From a gamma proteobacterium symbiont of Taylorina sp. (GTDB taxonomy: Bacteria; Pseudomonadota; Gammaproteobacteria; GRL18), in assembly GCA_025655455.1 (NCBI GenBank), contig JAHXIV010000064.1:1-59532 (forward strand): DNA of 59,532 nt, read 5' to 3'. Below the pieces are notes generated by a model. That model saw nothing but the letters and a program-made list of their open reading frames with translations. It searched no databases and was not told the DNA's origin. How positions within the stretch are numbered: the first letter of the stretch is position 1; each line of letters begins with the position of its first letter. The position numbers were made by a program, and so were the translations under genes. Shown here piece after piece: positions 41,136-51,924 of this stretch.

Positions 41136-41657
41136 ATGAATAATTGGAAGATGTTGACATTGGTTGGGCAGGATAAGCCAGGGATTGTTGCAAAAATAAC
41201 CATGGCCTTATATGACGTAGGAGCAAAATTGGGTGAAGCTTCTATGATGAGACTGGGTGGAAATTTTACGATTATGCTGATGCTAAAAAGTGAATTATCC
41301 ATTGATGAGTTAAAGGAAAGTATAGATGTTGTTTGTAAGTCGATGAAATTAAACAGTTCATTTCAGGATATTGAAGCAAATCTTCATCAGCATGAAATCC
41401 CTGATGCAAGAATTACTGTTTATGGTGCGGATCGTTCAGGAATTGTTGCTAAAGCGACGTCACACTTATTAGAGGCCGGTTTTAATATTATGGATCTGGA
41501 ATCTGATGTGGCTGGCAGTGAGGAGGAACCCATTTATATTATGCATATTGAAGGGGTAGCAGCTGATGGTATTGAAGCTTTAGAAAAAGCCATTGATAAA
41601 ATAAAGTCAGATGAGGTTAATGTTGATATGACCCCGATTGATGTAATGATAGGATAA
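41136..41657 (+). CDS. gcvR: Glycine cleavage system regulator GcvR-like
   Basis: 173 residues comprising two ACT domains (WKMLTLVGQDKPGIVAKITM at the start; ARITVYGADRSGIVAKATSH near residue 90). In enterobacteria GcvR binds GcvA and blocks activation of the glycine cleavage genes unless glycine is present. Neither gcvA nor gcvTHP is in this window, so it could be a more general ACT-domain sensor. It precedes def by 11 bases. Confidence 0.8.
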   Translation: MNNWKMLTLVGQDKPGIVAKITMALYDVGAKLGEASMMRLGGNFTIMLMLKSELSIDELKESIDVVCKSMKLNSSFQDIEANLHQHEIPDARITVYGADRSGIVAKATSHLLEAGFNIMDLESDVAGSEEEPIYIMHIEGVAADGIEALEKAIDKIKSDEVNVDMTPIDVMIG

Positions 41658-41668
41658 ATGGAATTATC

Positions 41669-42184
41669 ATGGCTGTATTGGATATTTTGAAGTACCCGGA
41701 CGAGACATTAAAACAAATCTCAGATCCGGTTGAATCATTTGATAAAGGATTACAGAAATTCCTGGCGGATCTGGAAGAAACCATGCGTGCCGGCCCTGGT
41801 GGCGTTGGTATTGCTGCACCGCAAGTGGGAAAATTCCGGCGTATAGCGATTGTTGATGTTTCTGCTAAACCACGATCTTCCAAACGAGAAGTTAAGCACA
41901 ATGGTTGTATGATTCTTATCAATCCGGAAATTAAAACCTGGGATGGCATGAAAATAGGGCGTGAAGGTTGTATGTCTGTGCCTGATTATACCGGCAATGT
42001 GATTCGGGCAGAAAAAATTACTCTGCAGGCCAGCAATGCACAGGGCGAATTGATTGAGTATGAATGTGTTGCTTATGAAGCGCGTGCCGTTCAGCATGAA
42101 CTGGATCATCTGGACGGTCTATTATTTTTAGATCGGCTGGTCAGTCGTCGTACAGATTTGTTTAAACGCAAAGTTTACAAATAG
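41669..42184 (+). CDS. def: Peptide deformylase
   Basis: 171 residues. Removes the N-formyl group from new proteins; Fe2+/Zn2+ enzyme. The three motifs are intact: GVGIAAPQVG, EGCMSVP (metal Cys) and QHELDHLDG (metal His pair and catalytic Glu). This copy is not next to fmt; it follows gcvR instead, so a second def may exist elsewhere. Confidence 0.95.
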   Translation: MAVLDILKYPDETLKQISDPVESFDKGLQKFLADLEETMRAGPGGVGIAAPQVGKFRRIAIVDVSAKPRSSKREVKHNGCMILINPEIKTWDGMKIGREGCMSVPDYTGNVIRAEKITLQASNAQGELIEYECVAYEARAVQHELDHLDGLLFLDRLVSRRTDLFKRKVYK

Positions 42185-42197
42185 TATCTGTTTAAAG

Positions 42198-42206
42198 TTA
42201 TCCACA
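42198..42206 (+). promoter_or_regulatory. DnaA-box-like sequence
   Basis: TTATCCACA, the exact consensus DnaA box, 130 bases before clpB. A second identical box is at 42261-42269. Two boxes 63 bases apart are suggestive but not a proof of DnaA control, and the second lies within the spacer of a heat-shock promoter. Confidence 0.35.
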
Positions 42207-42250
42207 ATCTAACTAACTGTAAATAATGAGTTATTAATTTCATATCAAAG

Positions 42251-42279
42251 CTTGAAAAAGTTATCCACAGACTTCATAT
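42251..42279 (+). promoter_or_regulatory. Sigma-32 type heat-shock promoter of clpB
   Basis: CTTGAAA (42251-42257), 14-base spacer, CTTCATAT (42272-42279), against the consensus CTTGAAA-N(13-15)-CCCCATNT. The -35 is perfect and the -10 matches six of eight. The position, 58 bases before clpB, fits the known heat-shock control of this gene. Confidence 0.7.
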
Positions 42280-42336
42280 AAAGATTATTATAAAATTTTT
42301 TCTCTTGTTCAAAGATTATTATCGAGGTGAATTCTA

Positions 42337-44973
42337 ATGAGAATGGATAAACTAACCAGCAAATTTCAACAGGCTATTGCTGATGCACAGAGTTTGGCGG
42401 TTGGTCGTGATCATCAATTTATTGAATCGATACATGTCATGACGGCTTTGTTGGATCAGGAAGGTGGTACTGTCAGGCATCTTTTAACTCAATCCAATAT
42501 CAATATCAATTTATTACGTTCTCGTCTTGCGAAAGCTCTGGAAGAGATGGCCAGTATTGAAAATTTTTCTGGTGATATGCAAGTCTCAGTTGAACTGACT
42601 CGATTACTGAATTTAACGGATAAGCTTTCCCAGCAACGCAAAGATCAATTTGTTTCCAGTGAATTGTTTGTGCTGGCCGCTGTAGATGATGATGGACAAT
42701 TAGGAAAGATTTTAACAGAACTCGGAGTGAATAAAAAATCACTTGAAACAGCGATAGATAACTTACGCGGTGGTCAGGCAGTGAATGATCCCAATGCTGA
42801 AGAACAACGTCAGGCATTGGAAAAATATACCATTGATCTGACTGAAAGGGCGGAGCAGGGAAAACTGGATCCGGTGATTGGTCGTGATGATGAAATTCGT
42901 AGAACCATTCAGGTTCTGCAACGTCGTACAAAAAATAATCCTGTTTTAATTGGTGAACCCGGTGTGGGTAAAACTGCCATCATTGAAGGTCTGGCACAAC
43001 GTATCATTAATGGTGAAGTGCCGGAAGGTTTAAAGCATAAGCGTATTCTGTCACTGGATATGGGCTCTCTCATTGCCGGTGCTAAATTTCGTGGTGAATT
43101 TGAAGAACGCCTGAAAGCTGTTTTAAAGGATTTATCCAAGCAGGAAGGCAGTATTATTCTCTTTATTGATGAATTACATACCATGGTGGGTGCTGGTAAA
43201 GCGGAAGGCTCTATGGATGCAGGTAATATGCTTAAACCTGCATTAGCCAGAGGTGAACTGCATTGTGTGGGAGCAACGACACTGGATGAATATCGTGACT
43301 ATCTGGAAAAAGATGCCGCACTGGAACGTCGTTTTCAGAAAGTCCTGGTGGAAGAGCCTAGTGTGGAAGACACCATTGCAATCCTGCGTGGTTTGAAAGA
43401 AAAATATGAATTGCATCATGGGGTTGATATTACCGATCCTGCGATTGTAGCAGCAGCAGGTCTGTCACAGCGTTATATCACTGAGCGCAAGTTGCCGGAC
43501 AAGGCGATTGATCTGATTGATGAAGCCGGTAGTCGTATCCGTATGGAAATTGATTCTAAACCTGAACTGATGGATAAACTGGAGCGCCGTATTATTCAAT
43601 TAAAAATTGAACGGGAAGCTTTAGGCAAGGAAACTGATCCGGCATCCAGAAAGCGTCTGGGTATTTTACAGGAAGATATTGTTGAACTGGAACTGGAATA
43701 TTCTGAACTGGATGAAATCTGGAAGTCTGAAAAAGCAGCGGTACAGGGTACTCAACATATTAAAGAATCGTTAGATCAGTCTCGCAAAGATCTGGAAACG
43801 GCGCAGCGTGCCGGTGATCTGGGGCGTATGTCAGAATTGCAATATGGTCGTATTCCTGAATTGGAAAAACAATTGGATATGGCATCTCAACTGGAGATGA
43901 TTGATCAGGATGATCAGCCCAAGTTATTGAGAAATCGTGTGACTGAAGAAGAAGTGGCTGAAGTGGTGGCAAAGTGGACGGGTATTCCGGTATCAAAAAT
44001 GCTGGAAGGAGAAAATGAAAAATTACTCTGCCTGGAAGAACAGCTGCATGAACGGCTGGTGGGACAGGATGAAGCTGTGACTGTTGTATCCAACGCGATC
44101 CGACGCTCCCGTGCAGGATTGTCAGATCCAAACCGCCCCAATGGCTCATTTTTATTTCTTGGCCCCACCGGTGTTGGTAAAACTGAATTAAGCAAGGCTC
44201 TGGCGAACTTTCTTTTTGATACAGAAGAAGCCATGGTGCGTCTGGATATGTCTGAATTTATGGAAAAACATGCGGTTGCCCGCTTAATCGGCGCACCTCC
44301 AGGTTATGTGGGCTATGAAGAAGGAGGCTATTTAACTGAGGCAGTCAGACGTAAGCCGTATTCTGTCATCTTGTTAGATGAAGTTGAAAAAGCCCACGCT
44401 GATGTATTTAATGTGTTGCTACAGGTATTGGATGACGGACGTTTAACAGATGGTCAGGGACGTACAGTTGATTTTCGCAATACGGTGATTATTATGACTT
44501 CAAATCTGGGTTCACAAAGAATTCAGGAACTCAATATTAAAGCCAGTACTCATTCAGACTCTGAGGCTGAGATGGATTATCAGTTAATGAAATCAGAAGT
44601 AATGGAAGTGGTGGCACAATATTTTCGTCCAGAATTTATTAACCGGATTGACGATGTAGTGGTGTTTCATCCCTTGGATCGATCAGCAATTAATCAGATT
44701 GCAGCAATTCAAATGAATGAGTTGCGTAGTCGATTAGCAGAACGTGAACTGAATATGGAATTATCGACTGAGGCCATGAATCAAATTAGTGATGCCGGCT
44801 TTGATCCAATCTATGGAGCAAGACCTTTAAAACGTGCTATTCAGCAGTATCTGGAAAATCCACTGGCTCAGGAAATCCTTGCAGGTAAGTTTATGCCGGG
44901 TGATTTGATTCAGGTGGATACCATTGCTGATGATTCACTTGGAAGACTGAGTTTTAAGCGCATTGCGCAATAG
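42337..44973 (+). CDS. clpB: ATP-dependent disaggregase ClpB
   Basis: 878 residues, slightly longer than E. coli ClpB (857). Extracts aggregated proteins with DnaK. Order: N domain 1-145; first AAA+ domain with Walker A GEPGVGKT and Walker [10 protein letters not shown]; middle coiled-coil domain (about 395-525, [19 protein letters not shown]) that distinguishes ClpB from ClpA; second AAA+ domain with GPTGVGKT and [10 protein letters not shown]-terminal domain. Starts ATG AGA ATG; ATG 42343 is an alternative. A sigma-32 promoter precedes it. Confidence 0.96.
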   Translation: MRMDKLTSKFQQAIADAQSLAVGRDHQFIESIHVMTALLDQEGGTVRHLLTQSNININLLRSRLAKALEEMASIENFSGDMQVSVELTRLLNLTDKLSQQRKDQFVSSELFVLAAVDDDGQLGKILTELGVNKKSLETAIDNLRGGQAVNDPNAEEQRQALEKYTIDLTERAEQGKLDPVIGRDDEIRRTIQVLQRRTKNNPVLIGEPGVGKTAIIEGLAQRIINGEVPEGLKHKRILSLDMGSLIAGAKFRGEFEERLKAVLKDLSKQEGSIILFIDELHTMVGAGKAEGSMDAGNMLKPALARGELHCVGATTLDEYRDYLEKDAALERRFQKVLVEEPSVEDTIAILRGLKEKYELHHGVDITDPAIVAAAGLSQRYITERKLPDKAIDLIDEAGSRIRMEIDSKPELMDKLERRIIQLKIEREALGKETDPASRKRLGILQEDIVELELEYSELDEIWKSEKAAVQGTQHIKESLDQSRKDLETAQRAGDLGRMSELQYGRIPELEKQLDMASQLEMIDQDDQPKLLRNRVTEEEVAEVVAKWTGIPVSKMLEGENEKLLCLEEQLHERLVGQDEAVTVVSNAIRRSRAGLSDPNRPNGSFLFLGPTGVGKTELSKALANFLFDTEEAMVRLDMSEFMEKHAVARLIGAPPGYVGYEEGGYLTEAVRRKPYSVILLDEVEKAHADVFNVLLQVLDDGRLTDGQGRTVDFRNTVIIMTSNLGSQRIQELNIKASTHSDSEAEMDYQLMKSEVMEVVAQYFRPEFINRIDDVVVFHPLDRSAINQIAAIQMNELRSRLAERELNMELSTEAMNQISDAGFDPIYGARPLKRAIQQYLENPLAQEILAGKFMPGDLIQVDTIADDSLGRLSFKRIAQ

Positions 44974-45082
44974 GAATTGCCAGCTGAATAAAATAACTTT
45001 AAAAATATGCTAAAGATATTTCATAATCAGTCGAATAAGATATACTATCGAAACTTAATTAATATCGCTTAGGATAATTATC

Positions 45083-46762
45083 ATGAATTGGCTGTCAAAT
45101 ATCAGTATCCGTTCTCGTTTATGGCTGTTAACCAGTATTCTAATCATTATCATGATTGTTATCAGTGTGTTTGGTATGTTGGCAAATAAAGACTTAAACA
45201 ATCACTTGGTTGAAATGTATGAAGATCCCTTGTCCCATACCAAAAATGTGGGACGTGCTATTAGTGCCTTAAAAGAAACTCGTGTGGAGGCGCTGCTTTC
45301 TTTTCAGCATGATTCTAAAGGTTCATTTGCAAAGCTGCATGATCACGAAGTTGATGTTCACCTGAACAGAATTCAAAAGTCAATCAGTGAATTAAAAATG
45401 AATTTTAAACATATTTCTGAAGCTGTGATTGAAACACAGGAAGATGGAAGTGAAGCTCAATATGTGCAGAAAATTAATGATAAAATTGAAGTTTATCTGA
45501 GGCAGGGCTTACAACCTGTTATTGACAAGTTAACCCAACGTCAGTTTTATGAAGCCAATCAGTTATTTCTTAAAAATCTTAATTCTAATGGTGATTCTTA
45601 TTTTGGTTCATTGATTATAATGCTGGAAGGTTTTGTTGATTTTAATGATGATGAAGCTCAGGAACTTTTCGTGTTGTCAGAAGAAAATTATCAAGCTACT
45701 TTAAAGATTGAAATAGTTTTAACGGCTATCGGTTTTATTATAGGTTTTGGTTTATCATGGCTTATTATTCGTAATATAGACAGGGTAGTGAAGGAATTGT
45801 ATGATGTTGCTACTGAATTTGCAGATGGTAACCTTGCTCGAAAAATTACTTATAATAGCCATGATGAATTAGGTCGTGTGAGTCAGGCATTTAATCAAAT
45901 GGGTGAACAATTTAGGGAGTTATTATCTGAAATTTCAGATTCTGTGCGTCATCTGGCTTCTGCTTCAGATAAAACTTCATCAGTGACACTGCAAACACAG
46001 CAGGGTTTAAGAAATCAACAGGATAAAACTGATGACGTCGCCAGTGCAATGCATGAAATGACGGCATCAATGAGTGAGGTTAAAAACAATGCACATCAGG
46101 CAGCAGAAGCTGCAAAAAGGTGTGAATCAGAAGCCAATCAGGGTATGGGTGTTGTTTCAGACACAATTACAACAATTCGGGCGGTTTCAACAGAAGTAGA
46201 AAGTGCGGTATCTAATATTCATACTTTAGAACAGGATACTGAGAAAATGGGTTCTATTCTTGATGTGATAAAAGGAATTGCAGAACAGACTAATCTTTTG
46301 GCATTAAATGCTGCCATTGAAGCGGCTAGAGCAGGGGAGCAGGGTAGAGGATTTGCTGTAGTAGCTGATGAAGTGCGTACTTTGGCCAGTAGAACTCAGG
46401 AGTCCACACAGGAAATTCATGAGATGATTGAAAGTTTGCGCAGCGGGACACAAAATGCGGTTACTATTATGAATCGGAGTAAAGAGCAGGCGGAGTTGAG
46501 TGTCACTCAATCCAATAAAGCCGATGAGTCTTTAAAAAGCATTAACTCAGCTGTGAATACAATTTTAGAAATGAATACTCATATTGCCTCTTCAGTTGAA
46601 GAACAAACTTCTGTCGCTGATAATATTAATGAAAATATTGTTTCTATTAATCAAGTTGCAGAAGAAAGTGTTGCCGGTGCCGATCAAATGGCGTCTTCCA
46701 GTGAAGAACTGGCACGTCTGGCTAATCATCTAAAGACATTAGTGGGACGTTTTCAGGTCTAA
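45083..46762 (+). CDS. Methyl-accepting chemotaxis protein
   Basis: 559 residues. Transmembrane helix at about 11-31 ([19 protein letters not shown]), a four-helix-bundle periplasmic sensor, a second helix at about 210-232 ([19 protein letters not shown]), HAMP domain, then the cytoplasmic signalling domain with the hairpin tip [20 protein letters not shown]. No C-terminal pentapeptide for CheR. It is transcribed alone and followed by a terminator. The ligand is unknown. Confidence 0.9.
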   Translation: MNWLSNISIRSRLWLLTSILIIIMIVISVFGMLANKDLNNHLVEMYEDPLSHTKNVGRAISALKETRVEALLSFQHDSKGSFAKLHDHEVDVHLNRIQKSISELKMNFKHISEAVIETQEDGSEAQYVQKINDKIEVYLRQGLQPVIDKLTQRQFYEANQLFLKNLNSNGDSYFGSLIIMLEGFVDFNDDEAQELFVLSEENYQATLKIEIVLTAIGFIIGFGLSWLIIRNIDRVVKELYDVATEFADGNLARKITYNSHDELGRVSQAFNQMGEQFRELLSEISDSVRHLASASDKTSSVTLQTQQGLRNQQDKTDDVASAMHEMTASMSEVKNNAHQAAEAAKRCESEANQGMGVVSDTITTIRAVSTEVESAVSNIHTLEQDTEKMGSILDVIKGIAEQTNLLALNAAIEAARAGEQGRGFAVVADEVRTLASRTQESTQEIHEMIESLRSGTQNAVTIMNRSKEQAELSVTQSNKADESLKSINSAVNTILEMNTHIASSVEEQTSVADNINENIVSINQVAEESVAGADQMASSSEELARLANHLKTLVGRFQV

Positions 46763-46795
46763 TCTTCTTCCATCTTAACCTGATATACGGTAAAA

Positions 46796-46831
46796 GGGCG
46801 TAGTTAGATTAATTTAGCTACGCCTTTTTTT
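46796..46831 (+). terminator. Rho-independent terminator
   Basis: Stem GGGCGTAG / CTACGCC around an AT-rich loop that can extend the stem, followed by TTTTTTT. Ends the chemoreceptor transcript. Confidence 0.8.
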
Positions 46832-46943
46832 ATTTTTCTTGATTAATGTACATAAAGTGTTATTCTATCCACAGAATGCTTGAAATTCTCAGTGCATCCT
46901 TCAAAAATTGTATTTCAAGTTTAAATAAAAAAAGGGGAAAAAG

Positions 46944-47414
46944 ATGTCAGCAGAGGTGAGTTATTTATTACCAAAAAACAAGCGTTCAGTCTGGACTCCT
47001 GAACTAGAAGTCATCGATTGTGAATCAGAACCATTAATTGAAGTACCCTTATTGGGTTATATTACAGCCGGACTTCCTATTGAACGTATTGAACAGAATG
47101 ATTTGATTACTGTTCCACAAAATATGGTAAGTCACAAAACGTATGCATTAAAAGTTCGCGGGCACTCTATGATTGACGATAATATTCAAGACGGAGATGT
47201 GGTCATTATTGAAAAAACTGAAAGTGCAGCTAATGGTCAGTCGGTTGTTTGTTTAATTAACAATGAACAGGTGACATTAAAGAAGTTTTATATTGAAAAA
47301 GATGGTATACGTTTACAGCCGGCCAATCCGGATATGGATCCTATTTTCCTTAAGAATGAAGAGGTACAGATATTAGGTGTTGTTTCCGGTGTGGTTAGAA
47401 ATCTTGCTGCCTAA
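46944..47414 (+). CDS. LexA/UmuD-like S24 peptidase without a helix-turn-helix domain
   Basis: 156 residues. Contains the LexA C-terminal fold: the cleavage site Ala-Gly in GYITAGLPIE (about residue 43), the catalytic Ser in GHSMIDDNIQDGD (about 77) and the Lys in NEQVTLKKFYIE (about 114). The N-terminal 35 residues (LPKNKRSVWTPELEVIDCE) contain no winged helix, so this is not a full LexA. UmuD has this layout, but no umuC follows. GGGG just upstream gives a ribosome site. It could be an autocleaving regulator or effector. Confidence 0.8.
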   Translation: MSAEVSYLLPKNKRSVWTPELEVIDCESEPLIEVPLLGYITAGLPIERIEQNDLITVPQNMVSHKTYALKVRGHSMIDDNIQDGDVVIIEKTESAANGQSVVCLINNEQVTLKKFYIEKDGIRLQPANPDMDPIFLKNEEVQILGVVSGVVRNLAA

Positions 47415-47458
47415 ATAAAGTCCTAATCGCTGGGATAAGGGTTCCGCCCTAAAGGATA

Positions 47459-47492
47459 AGTTACATAACGAAATCAAGATTTCTATGTAACT
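47459..47492. repeat. Strong inverted repeat between convergent genes
   Basis: AGTTACATA ... GAAATC AA GATTTC ... TATGTAACT, about 15 base pairs with a 2-base bulge, next to a run of eight A. The U-run lies on the wrong side for a minus-strand terminator, so it may work through the stem alone or act on the plus strand weakly. Confidence 0.5.
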
Positions 47493-47516
47493 AAAAAAAA
47501 TAAATTTTAAGGATCC

Positions 47517-49145
47517 CTAAACTTTGAATTTATTAACCAGTTGTTCAAGCTTATCAGCTAATTGATGCAGGCTTTTTCCTGACTCATTTGTTTTTTCTAC
47601 TTTTTTCTGAGAAAATAGTGCAAGCTCATGAATTTGTTTGATATTTTCTCTGATATTTTGTGTAATAACACTTTGCTCTTCAGCCACATTTACAATTTCC
47701 ACATTAACTTGACTAATTGATTTAACGGCATCATTTATTTTATTAAGAGCCTGTTCTGCTGCAATTGCACCTTGCGTGGTGCTACTAGCCAGTTCAGCAC
47801 TACTGGTCATTTTTTCAACAGCCATGGATGAATTTCTTTGCAGCTTTTCAATAATTTCCTGAATTTCAATAGTTGATTCCTGTGTTTTATGGGATAAATT
47901 TCTGACTTCATCTGCCACCACTGCAAATCCTCGTCCCTGTTCTCCGGCTCTGGCCGCCTCAATGGCAGCATTTAGTGCCAACAGATTGGTTTGTTCAGCG
48001 ATATCTTTGATGGTCTGCAGAACTGAAGAAATACTCTGGCTGTCATTTGCCAGTTCAATGGATGTGGCACTGGCATTATTAACACTTTCTACCAGTTCTT
48101 TTAATTGATTGGCAACCTTATGAGTTGCCCTGTTCCCACTTTCAGTATCCTCCAGTGCTTTTTGCACAGAGGACTCAGCTTTTGATGCATTATTAGTGAC
48201 TCTTGCAGAAGTATTTGATAAACATTCTGTCACTTCAGCCACTGTTTCAATTTTGTTGTATTGTTCTTCAACACTACTTAAAGTGCTGCTGGTCACATCA
48301 TTGAGTTGAACAGATGAATGTGACAGCTGATGACTGGCACCAGATACGTCGCGTAAAACATTTTGAAATTCTTCTAATAATGAGTTAATGACGGATGCTG
48401 TGCGGCCAAATTCATCATTGGATTTAACACCAATTCTTTGAATTAGATCCTTGTTTTCCTCAATAATATAAACTGTTTTGCGAAATTCACTCAGAGGTGT
48501 AATGACCACTTTTCTAAAAATGAAAATAGATGAAACTAATCCGACAATAAAAATAAATAAATTTAGGAGAATCCCTGTCCAAAATGCTTTTTGTATTTCC
48601 TGTTGCGCTTCTTTCATAGAATAAGTAATGCGTATTGCACCAATGATGGTGCCTTCAGAAACCTGGTGGCACATCAGACAATTAACGCCATTATAATCTT
48701 TCTTTGCTGGTAATGGTTTGAGCAACCTTAATACTGGTTCACCCTCAAGAGTACCCCATTCAATGATTTCTTCTCCCTGCATGACTCGTTCATCAAGACT
48801 GTCAATTATTTTATTCTCATCTGATTTTTCAAAACCAGGCATATGACCTTCACCATGAAGGACTCTCAATTCTTTAATATTTGGTGTTAAAAGAATTTTG
48901 TCTTTGAGGATTTTACGGTTATTAATACTGCCGGTGAGCATCATAGTATTGAGACTGTCAAAATAATTGGTTGCGACACCCTGCATTTGTGTAATGATAC
49001 TTTGTCGTGATTGCTGGACTTGCTTAGTGGTATAAAACCAGCTAGAGATCACCATTGCAATAAGGAAAATAATACCAAGAGGTATAATAATTTTTAGACT
49101 GACAGAGATCGCTATCTTATTGGGTTGGGCAGGTTGATTGTTCAT
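47517..49145 (-). CDS. Methyl-accepting chemotaxis protein with haem-binding sensor domain
   Basis: 542 residues from ATG 49145 (AAGAAG 6 bases upstream); an ATG 13 codons earlier is possible. Transmembrane helix [21 protein letters not shown] near the start, a periplasmic sensor of about 150 residues, a second helix [24 protein letters not shown], and signalling domain with [24 protein letters not shown] tip. The sensor contains NCLMCHQ, a c-type haem site CxxCH, close to the second membrane helix, as in haem-based receptors such as DcrA. It likely senses redox state, oxygen or nitric oxide. Confidence 0.85.
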   Translation of the reverse strand: MNNQPAQPNKIAISVSLKIIIPLGIIFLIAMVISSWFYTTKQVQQSRQSIITQMQGVATNYFDSLNTMMLTGSINNRKILKDKILLTPNIKELRVLHGEGHMPGFEKSDENKIIDSLDERVMQGEEIIEWGTLEGEPVLRLLKPLPAKKDYNGVNCLMCHQVSEGTIIGAIRITYSMKEAQQEIQKAFWTGILLNLFIFIVGLVSSIFIFRKVVITPLSEFRKTVYIIEENKDLIQRIGVKSNDEFGRTASVINSLLEEFQNVLRDVSGASHQLSHSSVQLNDVTSSTLSSVEEQYNKIETVAEVTECLSNTSARVTNNASKAESSVQKALEDTESGNRATHKVANQLKELVESVNNASATSIELANDSQSISSVLQTIKDIAEQTNLLALNAAIEAARAGEQGRGFAVVADEVRNLSHKTQESTIEIQEIIEKLQRNSSMAVEKMTSSAELASSTTQGAIAAEQALNKINDAVKSISQVNVEIVNVAEEQSVITQNIRENIKQIHELALFSQKKVEKTNESGKSLHQLADKLEQLVNKFKV

Positions 49146-49251
49146 ATTTTTCTTCTTTAGGCTTATCCTGTTTATTTTGGGCATGTCATATTTAACAAAT
49201 TTATTGTTAAATATGTTATGTGTGTCGGCAAATCTTAGAAAAACTTAATCA

Positions 49252-50499
49252 TTATGGAAGAATATCATTACTGACAGGGTTTTGAATGATTTTATCAATA
49301 TAATCCTCAATATGAATTCCATAAGCACCTGAAGCCAGCGATTTCTTTATTTTATAACGAGTATTGCTGAGGCTGATATTTCCTCGTCTCAAATCAATGA
49401 TGCGTTTATTTGTTTCTTTTTTGTCGGATGATAGAATCAGTAAAATTCTTGGTTTAATACCATCTATATTATCAATTTCAATGACAATACCAACTTCACC
49501 TGTGTTCATTTCAACGAGACTGCCGGGTGCATATATACCGATAAAATGTATAAACTTGTTTAAAATTTCCTTATCAAAAAGTGTCTTTCTGTTTTGGTAG
49601 AGATGCCGGCAGGCATCCAGTGTTGTAATCCCCTTGCTATAAGGTTTATCCGATATCATTGTATCGTAGGCATCAATAATACTGATTATTTTGGCATAGT
49701 ATGGAATACGCTCCTCAGTGATCCCTCTGGGATAACCTGAGCCATCAAGACGTTCATGGTGGTTATATGCTACATCGATAGCTCCTGGATAGATCCCGGA
49801 TTTTGAAATTAATAATTTTTTTCCATGGACAGGGTGCTGCTGCAGTATTTTGCTTTCATCGCTGTTTAAAGCTCCCTTTTTATCTATAATTTCACTGGGT
49901 ATTTTTATCATACCAATATCGTGCAGTAATCCACAAACACCAATATTATGTAATTCCAGTTCTCGAAAGCCCAGTTCTCTACCCAGAGCAATGGCATAAA
50001 TACAAGTTCGTAGTGAATGTTCTGCAATGTAATTGTCTTTTTTCTGAATCTGGCTCAGCCAGGCAAGTGCTGTATCATTACGCAAAATACTTTCCACACT
50101 ATTATCAACCACTTTATTAATTTTCTTAACATCCAGCTCACCGGTAAGGCGTAGGGTATCTATTATGGTGCTGGTTTGGGAACAAGCGTCTTTATAAGCA
50201 GAGCGGATATTATTGAGTTCTTTATCAATGGGAATTTTATTAACGTAGTGAACAGCTTTATTGATAGGATTTTTGGAATCCTGTTCAACATGCCATTGCT
50301 GTTTTGCACCACGAACATAAACAAATTGACAGAGATCCTGAAGTGCATGAAGTTCCTCAATGCTATTGATTTGAAAACCCTGATAAATAAAGTCAGTTTC
50401 TTCCCAGGGTCGATCAAGCTGAGTCACAAACATGCCTAACTCAAGCAGTTCAACAGAGCGTTTTAATTCAATATATTCAGTTGAGGTAATTTCAGCCAT
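49252..50499 (-). CDS. HD-GYP cyclic-di-GMP phosphodiesterase
   Basis: 415 residues. N-terminal DUF3391 (about 10-130: SVELLELGMFVTQLDRPWEE), then the HD-GYP domain at about 160-350 with LLHDIGMIKIP (HD pair), HHERLDGSGYPRG (GYP motif) and AKIISIIDAYD. It cleaves c-di-GMP to pGpG or GMP. The C-terminal 70 residues form an extra region (GIVIEIDNIDGIKPRILLIL). It is encoded beside the haem-type chemoreceptor and within 3 kb of a diguanylate cyclase. Confidence 0.92.
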   Translation of the reverse strand: MAEITSTEYIELKRSVELLELGMFVTQLDRPWEETDFIYQGFQINSIEELHALQDLCQFVYVRGAKQQWHVEQDSKNPINKAVHYVNKIPIDKELNNIRSAYKDACSQTSTIIDTLRLTGELDVKKINKVVDNSVESILRNDTALAWLSQIQKKDNYIAEHSLRTCIYAIALGRELGFRELELHNIGVCGLLHDIGMIKIPSEIIDKKGALNSDESKILQQHPVHGKKLLISKSGIYPGAIDVAYNHHERLDGSGYPRGITEERIPYYAKIISIIDAYDTMISDKPYSKGITTLDACRHLYQNRKTLFDKEILNKFIHFIGIYAPGSLVEMNTGEVGIVIEIDNIDGIKPRILLILSSDKKETNKRIIDLRRGNISLSNTRYKIKKSLASGAYGIHIEDYIDKIIQNPVSNDILP

Positions 50500-50585
50500 T
50501 TTGTTTTAATATAGGATCAATTGTTAGTCTATCTATAGCATAACAGTTAAAATACATTATTACTAATCAAAGCAATCGCCATATA

Positions 50586-51335
50586 ATGCCAGAAATACGA
50601 CAGCATGAAATAATTGAAAAATACTCTATACGAATCTCTAAACGTGCAAAGTATATGCGCATCAGTGTTTCTTTGGAAAAGGGAATAGTTGTGGTTGTTC
50701 CGAAAACAATGAGCCGTTTTCATGCTAAAAAACTGATCCCTGAATTTGTTAGAAAACAGCAGGAGTGGATTTTACGCAGTATCAATAAATTACAGTTGCA
50801 GAATGAGAAAAAACTACTTTCTGAACCCTGTCAATTACCGGATAAGATTATTTTAACTGCTCTGCAGCAAACTTTTATAATTCACTACATTTCTCAGGAT
50901 AATAAGGCTTTAGTAGTGCAGCAGCATGATGATATGCAGTTGACAATTACTGGTAATGTAGAAGATAAAATGAGTATTTTTAAATTGTTGGAACTTTTTT
51001 TTAAAAACTATGCACGCCAATATTTAAAACAACGTCTGGATCAGTTAAGCAGGGAATATGAACTACCCTATAGACGACTGACAATACGTGCACAAAAGAC
51101 CCGTTGGGGTAGTTGTTCCAGTAAGAAAAATATAAATTTAAATTATCGTCTTATTTTTATGGACAATAAATTGCTGGACTATATTCTTGTTCATGAGCTA
51201 TTGCATACTATTTATATGAATCATTCAAAGGCCTATTGGGCTCAACTGGAATTACTTATGCCAGATGCTTTATATCGAGATAAACGGCTTAATCTGGCTG
51301 CTAAGGAATTACCTTGCTGGATGTTTCACAAGTAA
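50586..51335 (+). CDS. YgjP-type metal-dependent hydrolase
   Basis: 249 residues of the DUF45/YgjP-like family. The zinc site is HELLHTIYMNHSKAYW, with the extended spacing HExxH-(5)-H, and the TRWGSCSSKKNINLNYRL motif precedes it. Members are predicted zinc peptidases; the cellular target is unknown. It is directly followed by the DUF1415 gene (gap 13 bases) on the same strand. Confidence 0.88.
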   Translation: MPEIRQHEIIEKYSIRISKRAKYMRISVSLEKGIVVVVPKTMSRFHAKKLIPEFVRKQQEWILRSINKLQLQNEKKLLSEPCQLPDKIILTALQQTFIIHYISQDNKALVVQQHDDMQLTITGNVEDKMSIFKLLELFFKNYARQYLKQRLDQLSREYELPYRRLTIRAQKTRWGSCSSKKNINLNYRLIFMDNKLLDYILVHELLHTIYMNHSKAYWAQLELLMPDALYRDKRLNLAAKELPCWMFHK

Positions 51336-51348
51336 ATATGAGAATATT

Positions 51349-51924
51349 ATGTCACAAACTATTATAAAACAAACTCAATGCTGGCTGGACAATTTTATCA
51401 TTGCTCTTAATATTTGTCCTTTTGCCAAAAAGGAAAGAGATAAAGGGAGTATTCGTTTTTTTGTTGATGAAAGTGTTGAGGTGAGTCAGGCCTTAGAAAA
51501 TCTTATATTAGAATGTGAACGACTGGATACAGATAAAGAGATAGAAACAACGTTAATTATTCTCAGTCAGATAAGCCAGGATTTTAATGACTATCTTGAT
51601 TTTTTAGAAATTGCTAATCAATTACTAATGACTCAGAATTATGAGGGAACTTATCAATTAGCCAGTTTTCATCCGCACTATGTATTGGCTGATGGCTCTG
51701 AATTTTCTAATAACGCTGAAGATGATCCGGCGAACTATACTAATCGATCTCCTTATCCCATGCTGCATATTATTCGTGAAGAAAGTCTGGAAAAAGCATT
51801 AGAAAATTACCCTCAGCCGGAGTTAATACCAGAACGTAATATCCAGCTATGCCGGAAGATGGGGATAAAGCGGACACATGAATTTCTGGCAAAATGTCTT
51901 AATTTATTGCCGTATTCCGGTTAA
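51349..51924 (+). CDS. DUF1415 family protein
   Basis: 191 residues from ATG 51349; a longer frame reaches into the upstream gene without support. Family blocks: NICPFAKKERDKGSIRFFV at the start, LASFHPHYVLADGSEFSNNA in pieces and DDPANYTNRSPYPMLHIIRE. These are conserved with a Cys and His residues that could bind metal, but no function is known. It overlaps the 3' end of the convergent mnmD gene by 21 bases. Confidence 0.88.
   Translation: MSQTIIKQTQCWLDNFIIALNICPFAKKERDKGSIRFFVDESVEVSQALENLILECERLDTDKEIETTLIILSQISQDFNDYLDFLEIANQLLMTQNYEGTYQLASFHPHYVLADGSEFSNNAEDDPANYTNRSPYPMLHIIREESLEKALENYPQPELIPERNIQLCRKMGIKRTHEFLAKCLNLLPYSG

Noticed and set aside
42198..42269. Replication origin near two DnaA boxes
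   Set aside because: Only two boxes, no dnaA/dnaN/gidA neighbours, no AT-rich unwinding block beyond the background, and one box falls inside a heat-shock promoter spacer.
46944..47414. Full-length LexA repressor
   Set aside because: No winged-helix domain precedes the peptidase part; there is no room for it upstream in frame.
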